DNA of 64,000 nucleotides from Paramacrobiotus metropolitanus (lineage: Eukaryota; Tardigrada; Eutardigrada; Parachela; Macrobiotidae), in the NCBI RefSeq assembly GCF_019649055.1, contig NW_026570264.1:744001-808000 (forward strand), in the 5' to 3' direction. This document shows positions 39,011-51,404 of the stretch, in pieces. The position numbers were made by a program, and so were the translations under genes. How positions within the stretch are numbered: the first letter of the stretch is position 1; each line of letters opens with the position of its first letter. The notes under the pieces are model-generated. The model had not been told where the DNA came from. It searched no databases and saw only the letters and a program-made list of their open reading frames with translations.

Positions 39011-41988
39011 CTATTGTATGCTCCAGTAACAGGAAATTAAATACAGTACTTAATAAAATAACGTTGTGCTGTTCATTTGTACTCATGGAAGTTAACTATT
39101 TAACGATTTAACGTCATTAGGGCGACTGAAGATAAAACGTCAGCGAAAAAAAACAGCCGTCTTTAAATTTTGGGCTTTTAAAATGGCGGATTTTGAATGC
39201 GGCAGTCGTACGGTTTAATAGTTAAATAAAAAGCACATTAAGACTTAGTTATAATGATTAGGAGCACTATCACAATAACTATACAAGCTCATTGAGAGAA
39301 ATGGAGAGAATTCGAAATCCTGACCGAGATGATTAGTATTCAACGGCAAATTCTAAGCTGCCCTCAGTGGAGTTGATTAAAACAGACACGATAAAACGAA
39401 ATTTGATGGTTCATCGGTGGCCATCATCGGTTTTAGTGAACTTAACTAATTACCCAAAATTCAATTATGCAACTACGAACGTGTTAGCCAACGCATGTGC
39501 GATCCTTCGAATGTGCACCTCAGTTGGTTTGTAATCAATTAGTCATTTACTCAGTTAAAAAGTCATTAGGAAAAGCAAGGGCAAGAGTAAGATTGATTTC
39601 AGAACATTCGGATCTTTTGAAAGGTCATCTATGCATAACTGGTCGTTTCGTACAAGTATTGTACACATTTAGATATTTCTGGTTTAACTAGCACCAGTGA
39701 GGTACAGATACATATCTCCATTACAAATCTCATTTGTACAGCTACAATAATAATTACATTGGGGCGGCGAGCACGGACAAAGACAGGCGTTGACAGCGTG
39801 CACGGGTGACCTTTATGGGTCCGCACGGGTGCTGGCTGCGTGCACGGGAATTTGCCATGGGTTTTCGCTGTTGTACACAGATACTTGTATTGTAGCAGTG
39901 AGCCCGTATGACAGTATCCTAAGGGGGCATCCGTAAATTAAGTACGCAGAAAACCACGTTTTTTTCACCCCTCCCTCCCCCTTCGTAGCAGTCCGTCACG
40001 TTTGCTTGACATGACTGGTCGGATTGTACAGAATATCTACATTACATCCGGCGGGAAGTCAGCCGCTCAAGGGCGCTATACGTTTAAATCAATCAAATCA
40101 ATCAAATCCTTTCAATCAATCTTAGAAATATCCTCCTTTTGTTAATTTTTTGTTTCCGTAATTTTAGTAATTTGTTTTAAATTTTTAATAGCGTTTTCAA
40201 TTTTTCTGAAAACTTTTTTTCGATGTTACTCCGGGTCTTACTGACAGGAAGAAATATTTTGACCCCACTCTGCGACGGACATCCAAAATACGCGTTCCTC
40301 CCTCCCCGCCACCCGGAAAGGCATTAGCGCCCCCCGGAAATTTAATTTCAAGCAATTTGAAAGAATTCAGCAGTGCACGCAGCCAAAACCGGCGCACCGA
40401 CAACTTCTGACGATTTCTTAGCTTGTTGACCGACAAAGGGCTTATCCGACAATTTGCTTAACCGACAGCTGGATGATCGGTTGCTGACTTGCTGAACGCC
40501 AATTTGCTGAACCCTACAGTTTGCTAATAATTCAAAAAACAAGAAAAACGAAACGGATCATAATGAAACATAGGACGGGAGACGCATGCAAGAAAACACC
40601 AGAAAATAGAGAAAAAATTGAAAATCGTTAGCAAGCACAGGAAAAAAATATCGAGTAAAAACCATAAGAAAACAGAAGAAAGCAAAAAACAAACATTCGA
40701 AAACCTGAGAAAACATGCATAATAAAAACGCAAGAACAACCTAAGAAAACATAAGAAAACAAATAAAAACATAAGAAACCATAAGAAAAACACTTTAGAA
40801 GCTCAGAAATCTGAAACTAGACGGACAAGCAGGCTATTGATCAACAAAACAGGTTCTGCAAAATGTCGGCAGCAAAACTGTTGAAAAGCGAATTGTCGGT
40901 CAGCAGGGTGTGTGAATCAGCAATACTTCGCTTTTACCATTATTTCGAACGGTTGCGCTGTGCGAATAATTTTTCTAACACTCGGTCGGGTTAACAGCCG
41001 CTCTGTCGGGCAACTACTTGATCACCTTAAACTGTATTATGAACTGTAATATGTAAATTATTGCACTGGTTTTTTTATTAAACAGTCGCGGGAGTTGAAA
41101 CTTGAAAGATTTACCTAGTTAAATGTATAAAATTATTTTTCGTATAGTCCAACACGGACAAATGTGTGTGATGGGTGTTACAAATATTGATTCGTACAGT
41201 GCATCCGTTGGAAATAATAGTAAAAGCGAAGTATGCCGGTTAGTAAATTGCCGGGAAGCAAAACGGTGGTCGGAGAATTGATATTTTACTGCCAAAAATA
41301 AAACCCGTTCCCGAATCCCGTGAACGCAACCGAACCCCGTGTAAACACCCGTGCACACAGCTAACGCCCATGTTTTCCTATGAAGGCAGCATTAACTAAG
41401 AATTATTATATTATTGAGCAAGTGTAACCACCGTATTCTGTACGTACAATAACTGAAATCCAAATTACAAGGTAAAGGTGGGAAGCAAAAGCCAGTCCTC
41501 ATTTTGTATTACTTACCAGTGAACACTGGTTGACGTGGTTTTTGCTAAACAAAAATGGCTATCTGCTCAGATCGCTCACATTTTGTTTCTCGGAAGCCAC
41601 TTGTTTGTTGTATCGCAAATGGCTTGGCCTCATTCAAAAGACAATTTTATGATACTGAGGTGAAACCAACAGATCACGATCAAAATAAGTAGATGAACAC
41701 TGACCGTCCAGTTTCCGCTGAATTTATCGTGAACTACTTAATTTATTATGAACTAGCAAAACAGAATTTATAAAATAATATTTAAAGCACCGTATTCGAC
41801 TCGTGAGCAGTTTTTAACATTCTTTCCAATAGAAAAATAACATATGCTTTATCCTTTAAGCACAAAATATGGATTTTTACAAATTCACGGCATATTGGAG
41901 TGGCTGGACTACTATGTAACATTCTACACAAATGCTACCCTTTCCCGGATTCATGGATTCGCGACATGTGGGAAGTGGAAAGTGCTGG
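39011..41988. other. Intergenic, low-complexity patches only
   Basis: It contains a short AATC-type microsatellite (40085-40125), a cluster of TTTGCTGAAC/TTTGCTTAAC-like words (40445-40525) and a purine-rich AAGAAAAC tract (about 40540-40800). No gene is recognised. Confidence 0.5.
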
Positions 41989-42410
41989 CAGTACTTACGT
42001 CAAGTACTGGCTTTTCACCGATTCACGGGATTAGATATATATATGTAGATAGATACACAAACTGTGCAGTACTTTAAACAAAGTACTGACTTTTCACCGA
42101 TTCACGGAATTAAGTATATGTGGATAGATACACAAACTGTGCAGTACTTTACACAAAGTACTGACTTTTCACCGATTCACGGAATTAGGTATATGTAGAT
42201 AGGTACACAAACTGTGCAGTACTTTAAACAAAGTACTGACTTTTCACCGATTCACGGAATTAGGTATATGTGGATAGATACACAAACTGTGCAGTACTTT
42301 ACACAAAGTACTGACTTTTCACCGATTCACGGAATTAGGTATATGTGGATAGATACACAAACTGTGCAGTACTTTACACAAAGTACGGACTGTTCACCAG
42401 TTAAGGGATT
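41989..42410 (+). repeat. 75-bp tandem repeat array
   Basis: Units begin CAGTACTTT at 42067, 42142, 42217, 42292 and 42367, exactly 75 bp apart, preceded by a diverged 78-bp unit at 41989. Each unit includes the inverted pair CAGTACTTT...AAAGTACTG and TTTTCACCGATTCACGG. Because 75 is a multiple of three, a 25-residue repeat stays in frame, but I see no gene context for it. Confidence 0.85.
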
Positions 42411-42879
42411 CACGGCATGGTGGAAAGTATTGGCAGTATGAAGTATTGACAGTATTTTACATAAAGTACTAACTTTTCGCAAATTCCCGGATCCACGGCA
42501 TCTGAGAAGTGTTAACTACTGTGCAGTACTTTAAATAAAGTAAAGTGTCAACAAGTTAAGTACAAGTTCGTACGATGAACTGCTTTGAACCCGAGCTTAT
42601 TTTATTCGTACAATATTTCTTAGATTTTTAGTACAAATCGTTGACGTACAAGATTTCTTTAAAAATGAAAAACTCCTGCGCATAGCATTGACCAACATTC
42701 CGTGGAAATTGCTTTATGGCCGGTTGCATCGACCCTGGTGGTGTTGTTTGTACAAAAAGAAAAGGTAGGAGTCGTTACAACTGGGTAACTCTTAAAATGT
42801 TTGCTGTTCGATGGAAATTTACAGAAAACTGCGCAGAGACCGTTACCTGTGCTACGGAACGCAGATCAACGTGTTCACT
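42411..42879. other. Upstream region of receptor member B
   Basis: Diverged fragments of the 75-bp repeat persist to about 42540. An upstream in-frame ATG at 42811 would add 23 residues, but paralogs start at the later ATG. Confidence 0.45.
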
Positions 42880-44791
42880 ATGGATGTAGCGGCGCCACCT
42901 AAGATCGTCTGGAAAACAACGCAATTCTGGCTGATCGCCCTGCAAGTCACGGGACTGTTCTGTTATCCAATAGTCAATCAGAAACAGCTAGCGCTATTCG
43001 CAATAATTGCTACGATATCCTGGGCAATATTAGTATTGATTGTCAATCTGTTTTATGCCTACGACACATTCCGGCTTTATGCTTCCACGGCGACCCGTTT
43101 TCCCGTTATTGTGGTTGGATGCATCAACAGTGTGCTGTGCGTTCTCGAATGTCCGGTCTTTGTTATTTTTTTCATGATCAGGAAGAAAGTCATTGCTCTT
43201 ATCCAGGTGTTGGACAGCGAATTTGGCAAATATTTAAAGGTTTACGATTACATTGGCCTCGTTGTTTTTACATCGGCTTACTTGATTATGATGGTAGCCA
43301 GCAGTAGTACATTGATTTATTGCTATCATCGCAGCGGCGTTTTCTACAGTGACGCTGTTGACTTTGGGGAATCATATTTTCCTGACGCTTCGTCCACAAT
43401 TTTGTTGTCTATCAATAGCATTTATTATGTGGCAACGTGAACCTTCGATGCCAGCAAACGCATTGCTGTTGGCTTCATCTCTTTTGTGGCGATTGTAAGT
43501 GGTTTGACCATACATTAAAACTCAAGTAAAACGCGGACATCTATATGACTTTTTCATTGGGAAATGTGAATATTGACACATATTAAGCGAGGTTGCGCAA
43601 TCAGGTTGCGAGTTGTTACCGTAATAAACTGGCGGTGATTCACTGATGTTCATGGCTGGTTAAAGGCCGTTAAAGGGTTATATGACATCAACATTATTTT
43701 ACAATTAGAAAACTTAATCCAGACTATGCAGCCAAATCCAGACTATACAGCAAATCCAGACTACAGCTTAGGACGAAAATAATAATGGTCGCATACCCAA
43801 CATATCCGCATTCAGTACGAATGCAGTGCAGTGCACTGTACGACTGAGTTCAAAATATCCGTTTCGTACAAGTGCACTGCCCCGCATGCGTACAGAATGT
43901 TGGGTAAGGGGCTATGCGACCATTTTGTTCTACGTTGTATATATTAAAAAGTTGATTAAAGGGCCAAATAACCAAATAGTGGCTATGAAACTTCGAATTT
44001 TAGGCCGTTGGCCAAACTTTTCGGCGTGTCTGCTTAAAAGCGGCGGCTTCCGGCAACCGGTTTGAGGATTTTGTTGTTGTCCATGAGAGACTAAGTGCAC
44101 TGACTAAGCAACTGGACGATTGCTTGTCCAACGTATCCGTTATCAGCTTGATTGCGATGTTGGGCTGGGTAATAATCGCGACATTTAATATCAGTGGTCA
44201 ATATGGCAACTGTGGTGCTCCGGCTGGTAGCACGCTGGTGACCCTCGCACAGACGCTAATTGTGTTGTGCGTCTTGATGGCATCTCAAGTCTTTTCATCC
44301 GAGCAGGTAACTTACAGTTACGCATTCACCATATCAGTCTTGCAAAACTTTCGTCTTAGCAGGCTTATGGGAGACAGCTGCTTATGGTTCACAAGCTACC
44401 TTTACCTGTTCTAGGCTCAGTTAATCATTAAGATCATCGGTGAGGAATTGGAGGAGCGCAGCATGGTGCACCATGTGAACGGTTCATGCGACGCTGAGCT
44501 GGTGCAGCGGATGTGGCTGTACATGGAGTCCGTTAAAGACTCCCCACCGGGATTTTCGATGGCCGGTATTACTGTGTCCAGGGAGGCAGCAATTGAGGTA
44601 AACACAACCTACGTACTTTGACAAGTACACTAGCAGCATGGAATTAAGCTTTTCTTATGGATGCTTTGACGGTGCAGGGCGCTATCGGGCTCATCAGCTG
44701 TATACTCGTATTCTCGGAGCTGGCCAATGCCAACAATACGAGTTTCACTTGTATGGTTAATTCCAACACGACATCAGGATGGGTATTTTGA
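42880..44791 (+). pseudogene. Gustatory-receptor-like gene with premature stop (member B)
   Basis: Exons 42880-43494, 44004-44306, 44415-44597 and 44678-44791 (615/303/183/114 bp) have the same sizes as member E and all splice sites are canonical. Exon 1 carries an in-frame TGA at 43438-43440 where member E has TGC (…VASCTFDASKR), just before the GLIFRR-like segment. Without that stop the product would be 404 residues ending GWVF, with the sequons NNT and NTT in the tail. I start at 42880 because the paralogs begin MDV or MNK here. An AATAAA lies at 44986-44991. A recently inactivated duplicate, a polymorphic allele or a sequencing error are all possible. Confidence 0.75.
43771..43930. mobile_element. 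160-bp MITE in intron 1 of receptor B
   Basis: It is flanked by TA dinucleotides. Its arms share ATGGTCGCATA, CCCAACAT and GTACG..ATGC in inverted orientation, with a short CAGTGCACT centre. A truncated relative lies at 37135-37191. Confidence 0.65.
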
Positions 44792-45954
44792 ACTTCGGGG
44801 AGATGATAAACTGAGCCAACGGTGTTTGATTACACGAAGGGTCTCATGTTTCAGGTTGAAGCTTAAATTGCGCCTGTATACCGAACGTTTGACTCTACGT
44901 TCTCAGTACCGTACAATATTGTACAAGCAGTGCCCGTTCCTTAAAACTGAAATGGCCAAGGATATGATAACATCTTCAGTACCGCAATAAAAGCTTTAAA
45001 AAAATTTCATGCAAATATGAAATAGTCACAAACAAGAATGAACCCTGTGGTGCATTTTAATGAACTGGCAGATTCATGCAAATTGTGGAGCGCTACTGAT
45101 TCATGCAGATTTATGCAGATTTCATGTTGTAATGCTGATGATGATATAAAATTTTAAATCAATTAAAGGACGCACTGACCGTTGCTGACCGAGGTTTGCT
45201 ATATGGACAAGCCAACCCCGCATTTTCCTATATAATAAGAGTACAGACAGCACGCACATAGACGAAGTCAGAGTTTGTTTGCTGTAAATTATAAGTACAT
45301 ACGTTGCTCCTGTTGCTTTTGTCACTGTACTATGTATGAAGTACCAGAAATGTGCACTGACGGTGGGACAGTTCACTGCTCCTAATATCTTTTCAAATAC
45401 GGTGATGTAGCGTAATACACTGTATATGAAAAGCTGTTGCGTTCAGTTATGCCAAAGAAATCACTAGCCGCTTTGTAATCACTTCACTCACTAAATCACT
45501 TTCTAATTTAAAGAAAATTGGACCATAAGAGAAACTTTCGATACCCCATCTCCATCTTACGTTTCAATGTTTAGGTACCATTTTCCACTGATAACCTTCT
45601 AAAGTCCCAAACTGAGTCGTGCCCATAAACGCTAATCACGCGAAGGTGTGGGTGCATACGAAGCAATTAGCTACAGAATGTCGAACAGCAATGCCGAAAA
45701 GCTTCTGATCGCTCGGAAGCGAACTAGCGGTCTTCGACATGAATGTTATCGGTGCTTTATACTGGGAATCACTCTTTGATCTTCAGACGTTATGCATGGT
45801 AACGCAATGGGCGTTTTCAGTGCGTGGCACTTCTGTTTCTTGTTTGGTTGGGGAAGATTTCAGCCACTAAGTGCACGAAAATGTTTTCATGTGTAACAAG
45901 TGCCCAGCGAGTTTATCAAGAACTTATATAAGTCGTGCCGTAGTTCCAGCAGCT
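44792..45954. other. Intergenic, nothing recognised
   Basis: It separates the convergent 3' ends of member B and pseudogene G. Short ATTCATGCAGATT-like words repeat near 45070-45125. Confidence 0.5.
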
Positions 45955-47555
45955 GATAAACAATTGAAACCGCTTGTTGCCGCTGGCTAATGCCGTGAAA
46001 ACGAGAATGCAGCTAATCATGCCAGTGGCCTCCTTACCGGTGCAATAACAATTCAAACCAGATTGTTTTATTATCTGCTGCATTTGTTTACCACAAGCGC
46101 ATTTCCACGTTGCCCACCATCATGGCCACAGTGAATCCTGGTCGAGCAAATTTTAGGCGACGCACGTAGAGCCATTGCAACCGGTATTGCCCGGGCTCGG
46201 TTAGGTCTGGAATGTTCAGCTGGGATGTTGTGCAACGCCTCTGAAGGTCTACTTCAGCAACGGAAACCAGTCGCTGCGCCTGTAATTGAGACATGCCACA
46301 TGGAATTCTGCTACTCGCCATGTTAGTTTTAACTTTACTGATAATACATGCTAAAAAAGTTATTGTTTTACCCATTTACTAATATTTGTATTGATTTGTT
46401 TAATGTGTTCGATAATGTAAGCTCAATTTAAAAAAATGATTGCAAAACTATAAATAAATAAACAGCACTCCTAGCAACACAAGCTGCAAATCGTACACCC
46501 CTTACCTATTTGACCGAGTAAACGCATGCGAAGGTCACGGTCCCCAAACTCCGCACCGAATTAACGAGGGTGACCAGAACTGATCCAGCCGCGGTACCAC
46601 AGCCAGCATATCCTCAGCTCGCGATAACGATCCATCCTAATGTAGCCGTGACACGTATGCAGAATATGTCTGCATTGAGTTCTGCAGAACAAGTCTGCAT
46701 CGAGATCTTTGACAATTTGACCAACCGCTCTATGCAGACGCACACCCTGTACTCGCTGGCCTTCGGACGCACACCCTGTACTCGCTGGCCTTCGGACGCA
46801 CACCCTGTACTCGCTGGCCTTCGGACGCACACCCTGTACTCGCTGGCCTTCGGACGCACACCCTGTACTCGCTGGCCTTCGGTTACTACCAGTTGAAGTC
46901 TTCCCGCAATTCGCGAAATATCAGCCTAGTCACAATCGCCAGAAAAATAACATACCCTAATAGCACATGCTCAAACGATGACGATTCAAAATAGTAAACA
47001 ATGCTAAAAATAGCTAGTGCATCTAGTGAAAGATTGGGGAAATACGAATGATGATACGCCTCTAACATATTGCCAAAAACATCGCCATAACCATAAAAAT
47101 ACAAATTATTCAGCAATAATCGCCAGAGAAACGATAAAATGCCCAGTTAAGAAGCTTAATATCACTGTTCGATCGGAAGGCCTTAATAATTTACCACAAT
47201 GCTCGTCCCGTTTCTGCCAGGCACACAATTTTTTCGCTGGCTGCCGACATGATAAAAATATAAGACAATTCCCAAGCACACAGGACAGCGTTAATGCAGC
47301 CAAAATACAATCGTCTGAAAATTTTCGTCGCGATCGTAGCGTAGTTGGTCCAAGTGTCGTAGGCGTACAAGGACTGACCCAGCAGCTATAAGCAATGCTC
47401 GCAGAACGAAGCGATTCGAAGAGCAAAGGTCGCCACCACACGGCGTTTCGAGAGTGGATAGTAAAACAACGCAAACAGATGTAAAGTAATGAACCACGGT
47501 CTCCATATATGTATTCCAAAACCAACCAGATTTGGTGTTTGATGTGCGCTCCCGC
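45955..47555 (-). pseudogene. Decayed gustatory-receptor-like gene (member G)
   Basis: Fragments in changing minus-strand frames align with member D in order: RPWFITLHLFALFYYPL (about 47545-47440), YAYDTWTNYATIAT-like (47370), CINAVLCAWELSYIFIM (47300-47245), SYFPNLSLDALAIF (47050-47000), LLGYVIFLAIVTRLIFRE (46965-46920), VGQIVKDLDADL (46730-46690). An exon-2 homologue (46280-46085, with good acceptor and text AQRLVSVAEVDLQRRC) and a worn TM7 piece (GMISCILVFTALASGN, 46030-45970) follow. Several frame changes and stops, plus a 29-bp minisatellite in the coding region, rule out function. Confidence 0.75.
46737..46881. repeat. 29-bp minisatellite, 5 copies, inside a receptor pseudogene
   Basis: Five perfect-looking copies of a 29-bp unit containing CACCCTGTACTCGCTGGCC. 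On the minus strand it decodes as GQRVQGV, matching the position of DQQGACVLL in member D, so the unit arose from the gene's own coding sequence. Since 29 is not a multiple of three the expansion breaks the frame. Confidence 0.85.
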
Positions 47556-48112
47556 ATAACTGTCACACTGTTTTTAACCATTAACGAAGGAGATGCCTTC
47601 CGGCCTTCTGCGGGAGTGAGGGAGGATCATCTTTTGTTTCTTATGAGCGCGACCACCCGGATAAAGGAAAAGATTCCGGCACAAAAACAGCTTTAGAGTT
47701 TAGCCGGGAAACCGCTGACTGACATGGTTTTCAAAAACATTCAATGGAAGTACTTCGGTCTGTGCCTCACCCGTATTTTCTCTGGAAGCCTAAATTCCCG
47801 CTGCTGTTTGAAAGGCGCATGGGAAATAAAACGGGAATATTATACTGCAGAATACAGATGGCAAGCATTTACACTTAGTGCGCATGTACTGCATCCATTT
47901 CCGTGTGCCGATTGCCATAATAATTGTTAACATAAAATTAAATAAATAACAAACTTTCGTGCTCACGATGTCCAACTGCCAAGGTAACACGCGTTTATTC
48001 TCGAGTTAACAGTACTACCGACAGTCAAAACTATGTGCAAAAATAAATGCCGTTAGACGGATGTGGCGCTAATAGAGAAGCTTTGTGGTTGCGCAATATT
48101 ACTGTAGAAAAT
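47556..48112. other. Intergenic, nothing recognised
   Basis: Short spacer between pseudogene G and the 3' end of member F, with no repeat or RNA structure noticed. Confidence 0.5.
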
Positions 48113-49738
48113 TCAAAGCAACCGCGCGGCGGTTCCGTTAGTGGATAAACACGTAAAATGGGCGTCATCATTAGTGGCCAAAGCCGCAAAAACCAGAATG
48201 CAGCTGACTATACCGACGGCACCCTAAAAATAGGGCTGGCTAACTTGACTTACTGGAGTTGAGTAAGAACGTGTTGCTCCAAAAACTCGTATAGATTTAG
48301 CGTTTGGAGGAATAGTCTACCTCATATAACTAACCTCGACCACTTTTTGGCGGGTGACCACGATGCCGGCTAGGGTAAATCCCGGTGGGCAAAACTGTAT
48401 GCGTCTCATGTACAGCCACTGGAACCGACATGACCCGGTTTTCTTCAGAATGTTAATCTGATTGTTGGGCTTATTGCAACGATCCTGAATGTATTTCTCA
48501 TTGTAGGAAATTAAGAGTTGTGCCTGCAAATACATGATAATTGAGCGCCAGCAAGGTTATGCAGTCGCACGGCTAAAAATTTCTGGACATTTCAAATATT
48601 CTTACAGCAAGATGAACCCGCACATACTGAATGGAGACTGCAAGAAATGGCCAGTGTATGGCACCAGTTCTTCGGCTTAAACAACTGAGTTAAAATAAAC
48701 TTCAAATAATTTTTTGGAATTTGAAAATAAATTTTGTTGTTTGAATCTACTCCAGAACTATCGAAATACATCGTGAATTATCTGTACCTGTTCCATAGAA
48801 AAAACGAACGAAAACGCAAAAGCGAATAAGTTGCGTATTTCTTCGACGAGTGGCAGTCGGGACGAGGCTGCTGTTGCACCACAGCTTGCGTATTGTCCGC
48901 TAATATTGAATGTCGAAATGATGGCCCAGCCCAGTACCGCGAGGAAACGCATGCCGGAGATTCCCGACAAGCTTGCGTCCAGATCGCTAACGTTCTGATT
49001 AAGGAACTTATGCAACAGCACCCAACAAACCGCTTCCTCGTCGGTGGGGGACAGCGAGAAACTTAGCGCGATCCGTCGAAATATCAGCCCGGTGGTGAGG
49101 GCCAGGAAGAGGATGAATCCAACCAGGATATCCATAGACACATCAAAGGACGCCGATGAGAAATTGTACAGTGCATTCAGAACCAGTGCTGTATCCAGTG
49201 ATACATTGGGAAAATATACATTGCGGTAGACCTCCGTTAAGGTGTAGAACGAATCACCGCTATCAAAGAAGTACCAAAACAGACCCGTAATGACTACCGC
49301 GCTGACGGCAAATCCGCCCAGGGAAATGGCTAGCATTGTCCAATCCGCGGCTGTTAAAAATTTACCAAAGTTGTCGTCGAGCTGGCGAATTGATTGAATG
49401 AGTTTCTGACTGGCACCACACATCAAGAAAATGTATGATAACTCCAGTACACACAGAGCAGTATGAATGCATCCAACGACGATTACTTGGAATTTCGTGG
49501 CGGTGGTATGGTAGCTGGTCCAAGTGTCGTAGGCGTCAAATATCTGGGTGGCTATGGTCAGTAAAATGCGCAGTAGTAAAACAGTATCGAGGCAGACTGT
49601 CATGACGGATGGTTTAGCGGATGGAAATCGGAACAAACCACACGCCTGTAGGGCAATCAGCCAAGTTTTCAACACTTTCCACAGCCGACCTTGATATGCC
49701 GGCACGGTACCATCGCAATTTGTTTGAGGGTTCACCAT
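48113..49738 (-). CDS. Gustatory-receptor-like seven-transmembrane protein, three exons (member F)
   Basis: Exons 49738-48788, 48523-48335 and 48223-48113 (951/189/111 bp, identical sizes to member C) join in phase 0 through CAG|GTACAG, GAG|GTTAGT and standard acceptors, giving about 416 residues. Signatures are the DAYDTWTSYHTTATKFQ loop, GLIFRRIALSF after TM4, FLAVLGWAIISTFNISGQY in TM5, and TM7 GAVGIVSCILVFAALA. The tail contains CLSTNGT. It is the closest relative of member C (shared LAGIxVxRQK and WLYxxRIQFCPPGFTLAG). It appears intact, with no disabling change seen. Confidence 0.8.
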
Positions 49739-50648
49739 GGCTAATACAGCTCGTTGAATCAGAAATGTGAGTTTTAAAGTGGTGGTTAAACAGCAGTTAA
49801 TGAATGCAGAAAGTTAACGCTACTGAGCGCGATGCTGGATGTATTAATTTTGAAAATAATGCTCATAATATAGCCACAACTGGGTCGTATAGTCGTTTCC
49901 CTGTCAAAATGAGTAAATTCAAAAAAAGCAGTCAAACAAGACCCTTTACGATTAGATCGTATCGACTATCGTGGAAGAGAAAATGCTGTGTCAGAAATAT
50001 GGACCTATGCAGCGTCGTGCAGTTGTTACGGTGCTCCTAGAGTTTGTGCTTTGGTAAAGTGCTTACGTTAACAGCACGCTTTGTGCCGGTCAATTACACG
50101 ACCACTCTCGATATCGCTGAATGGCGGAAAAATACTCACAGACGTCACAAATACACAGTGTTTGTATCAAATTACTGTACTGTATATCTTTACATGACGT
50201 TTTATGACAAATAACTGTCAAATGAAGCGGTTGGCATTTTTAGGGGACGCATTATTAGCACAATAACTGTAAAACAATTAAAGGTCATGGCACTGTAGCA
50301 GCAGCCACGTAGCAGATACATTTCGTTACCTTTAATCTTCAGACCAAGGAAGTTAACTGTCAGCGCTCGCGAATCACAACCAAGCCGTTTCCGGTACTTG
50401 CGTCTTCGCAGTAACTATTCAAGCAGCAAACTCTCCAACTTTCTGGGCAGTTTCCGTTACGAGCTTAAAAACGGACCGCATGGGAAACTCCAGAGAACCG
50501 GCTTTGTAAACTGCTTATCTAGTCAGACATTATTATAATCCACAAATAAACCATAGGTCAAGAACTTATCAGTAGTTATAGTTTTTATGCTCTCAGCTGA
50601 GAAATTTCTCTTATTGACAGGTGAAGATGTTTTAATACTCTCCGCTTA
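49739..50648. other. Intergenic, nothing recognised
   Basis: It lies upstream of member F (minus) and left of the mariner-like MITE. I see only a short ORF without motifs. Confidence 0.5.
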
Positions 50649-50650
50649 TA

Positions 50651-51402
50651 CAGGGTGGTCCAGAGAAGTGTAGGCAGTTGCATAAAATAGATTTGCATTT
50701 ATTTCTGTAACTAGCTTTAATATTCTTTTTTAGCTTCACTTGTGTAACTTTTCACTGCGGATTCAGGAAAAATAAAACCGGGATCTTTTAACGTATCGGT
50801 AAGGAACGGCGTGGAGCTTTATCGGTGAAGGTAGCGGGCATTTTTAGCAGGCTAATACCTGCCCTTCTAACAAATTCGGGAAGTGATATTTTTGTATGGG
50901 CTTTTTTGAAAATTATTGAGTGACTCAAAAGGCGTTCTCTGTGGTAAGCAGAAGATTCTTGTCTTATCCATGCTCGTGGTAAATTCGAAAAAATATCTAT
51001 CACCCATAGACTTGTATGTTAAAGAGAACCATCCGAGGAAAGTGGTTGCCTAGAGCACAGATTGCTTCGATCAAGAATCAGGATATCTATATTTGAAAGG
51101 AAGCTGGGAAGGCACTATCAAAAAACTACGTTATCGCGTGTTAGTTATCAGGCGACTGAAATTTTTTAGATATTATTGATTGAACACGATTATTTCGTGG
51201 TAAGCAGCGTATTTTTTTCGGGAAAATCAAAAGTAAAACTTTGATTCCCGTTGGCTGCTCCTCAGCTTTTTGCAATAAAAGTCTATTAAGGAAGTTGCTA
51301 TAAACCAAGAGCTATCATGCAAAAATAACATAAAAATTTTAGAACTCAATGGTAGTGGTTGAGGAATTTTTGTCACTGACCACACTTGGCTGGACCACCC
51401 TG
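50651..51402. mobile_element. Mariner-type MITE (752 bp)
   Basis: The ends CAGGGTGGTCCAG and CTGGACCACCCTG are inverted and flanked by TA on both sides (50649-50650, 51403-51404). The TIR similarity extends to about 30 bp (AAGTGT, CAGT). Tc1/mariner elements duplicate TA, and CAGGGTG is a common mariner tip. No transposase ORF is present. The interior carries the ATAGACTTGTATG tract shared with 38597-38665. Confidence 0.75.
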
Positions 51403-51404
51403 TA

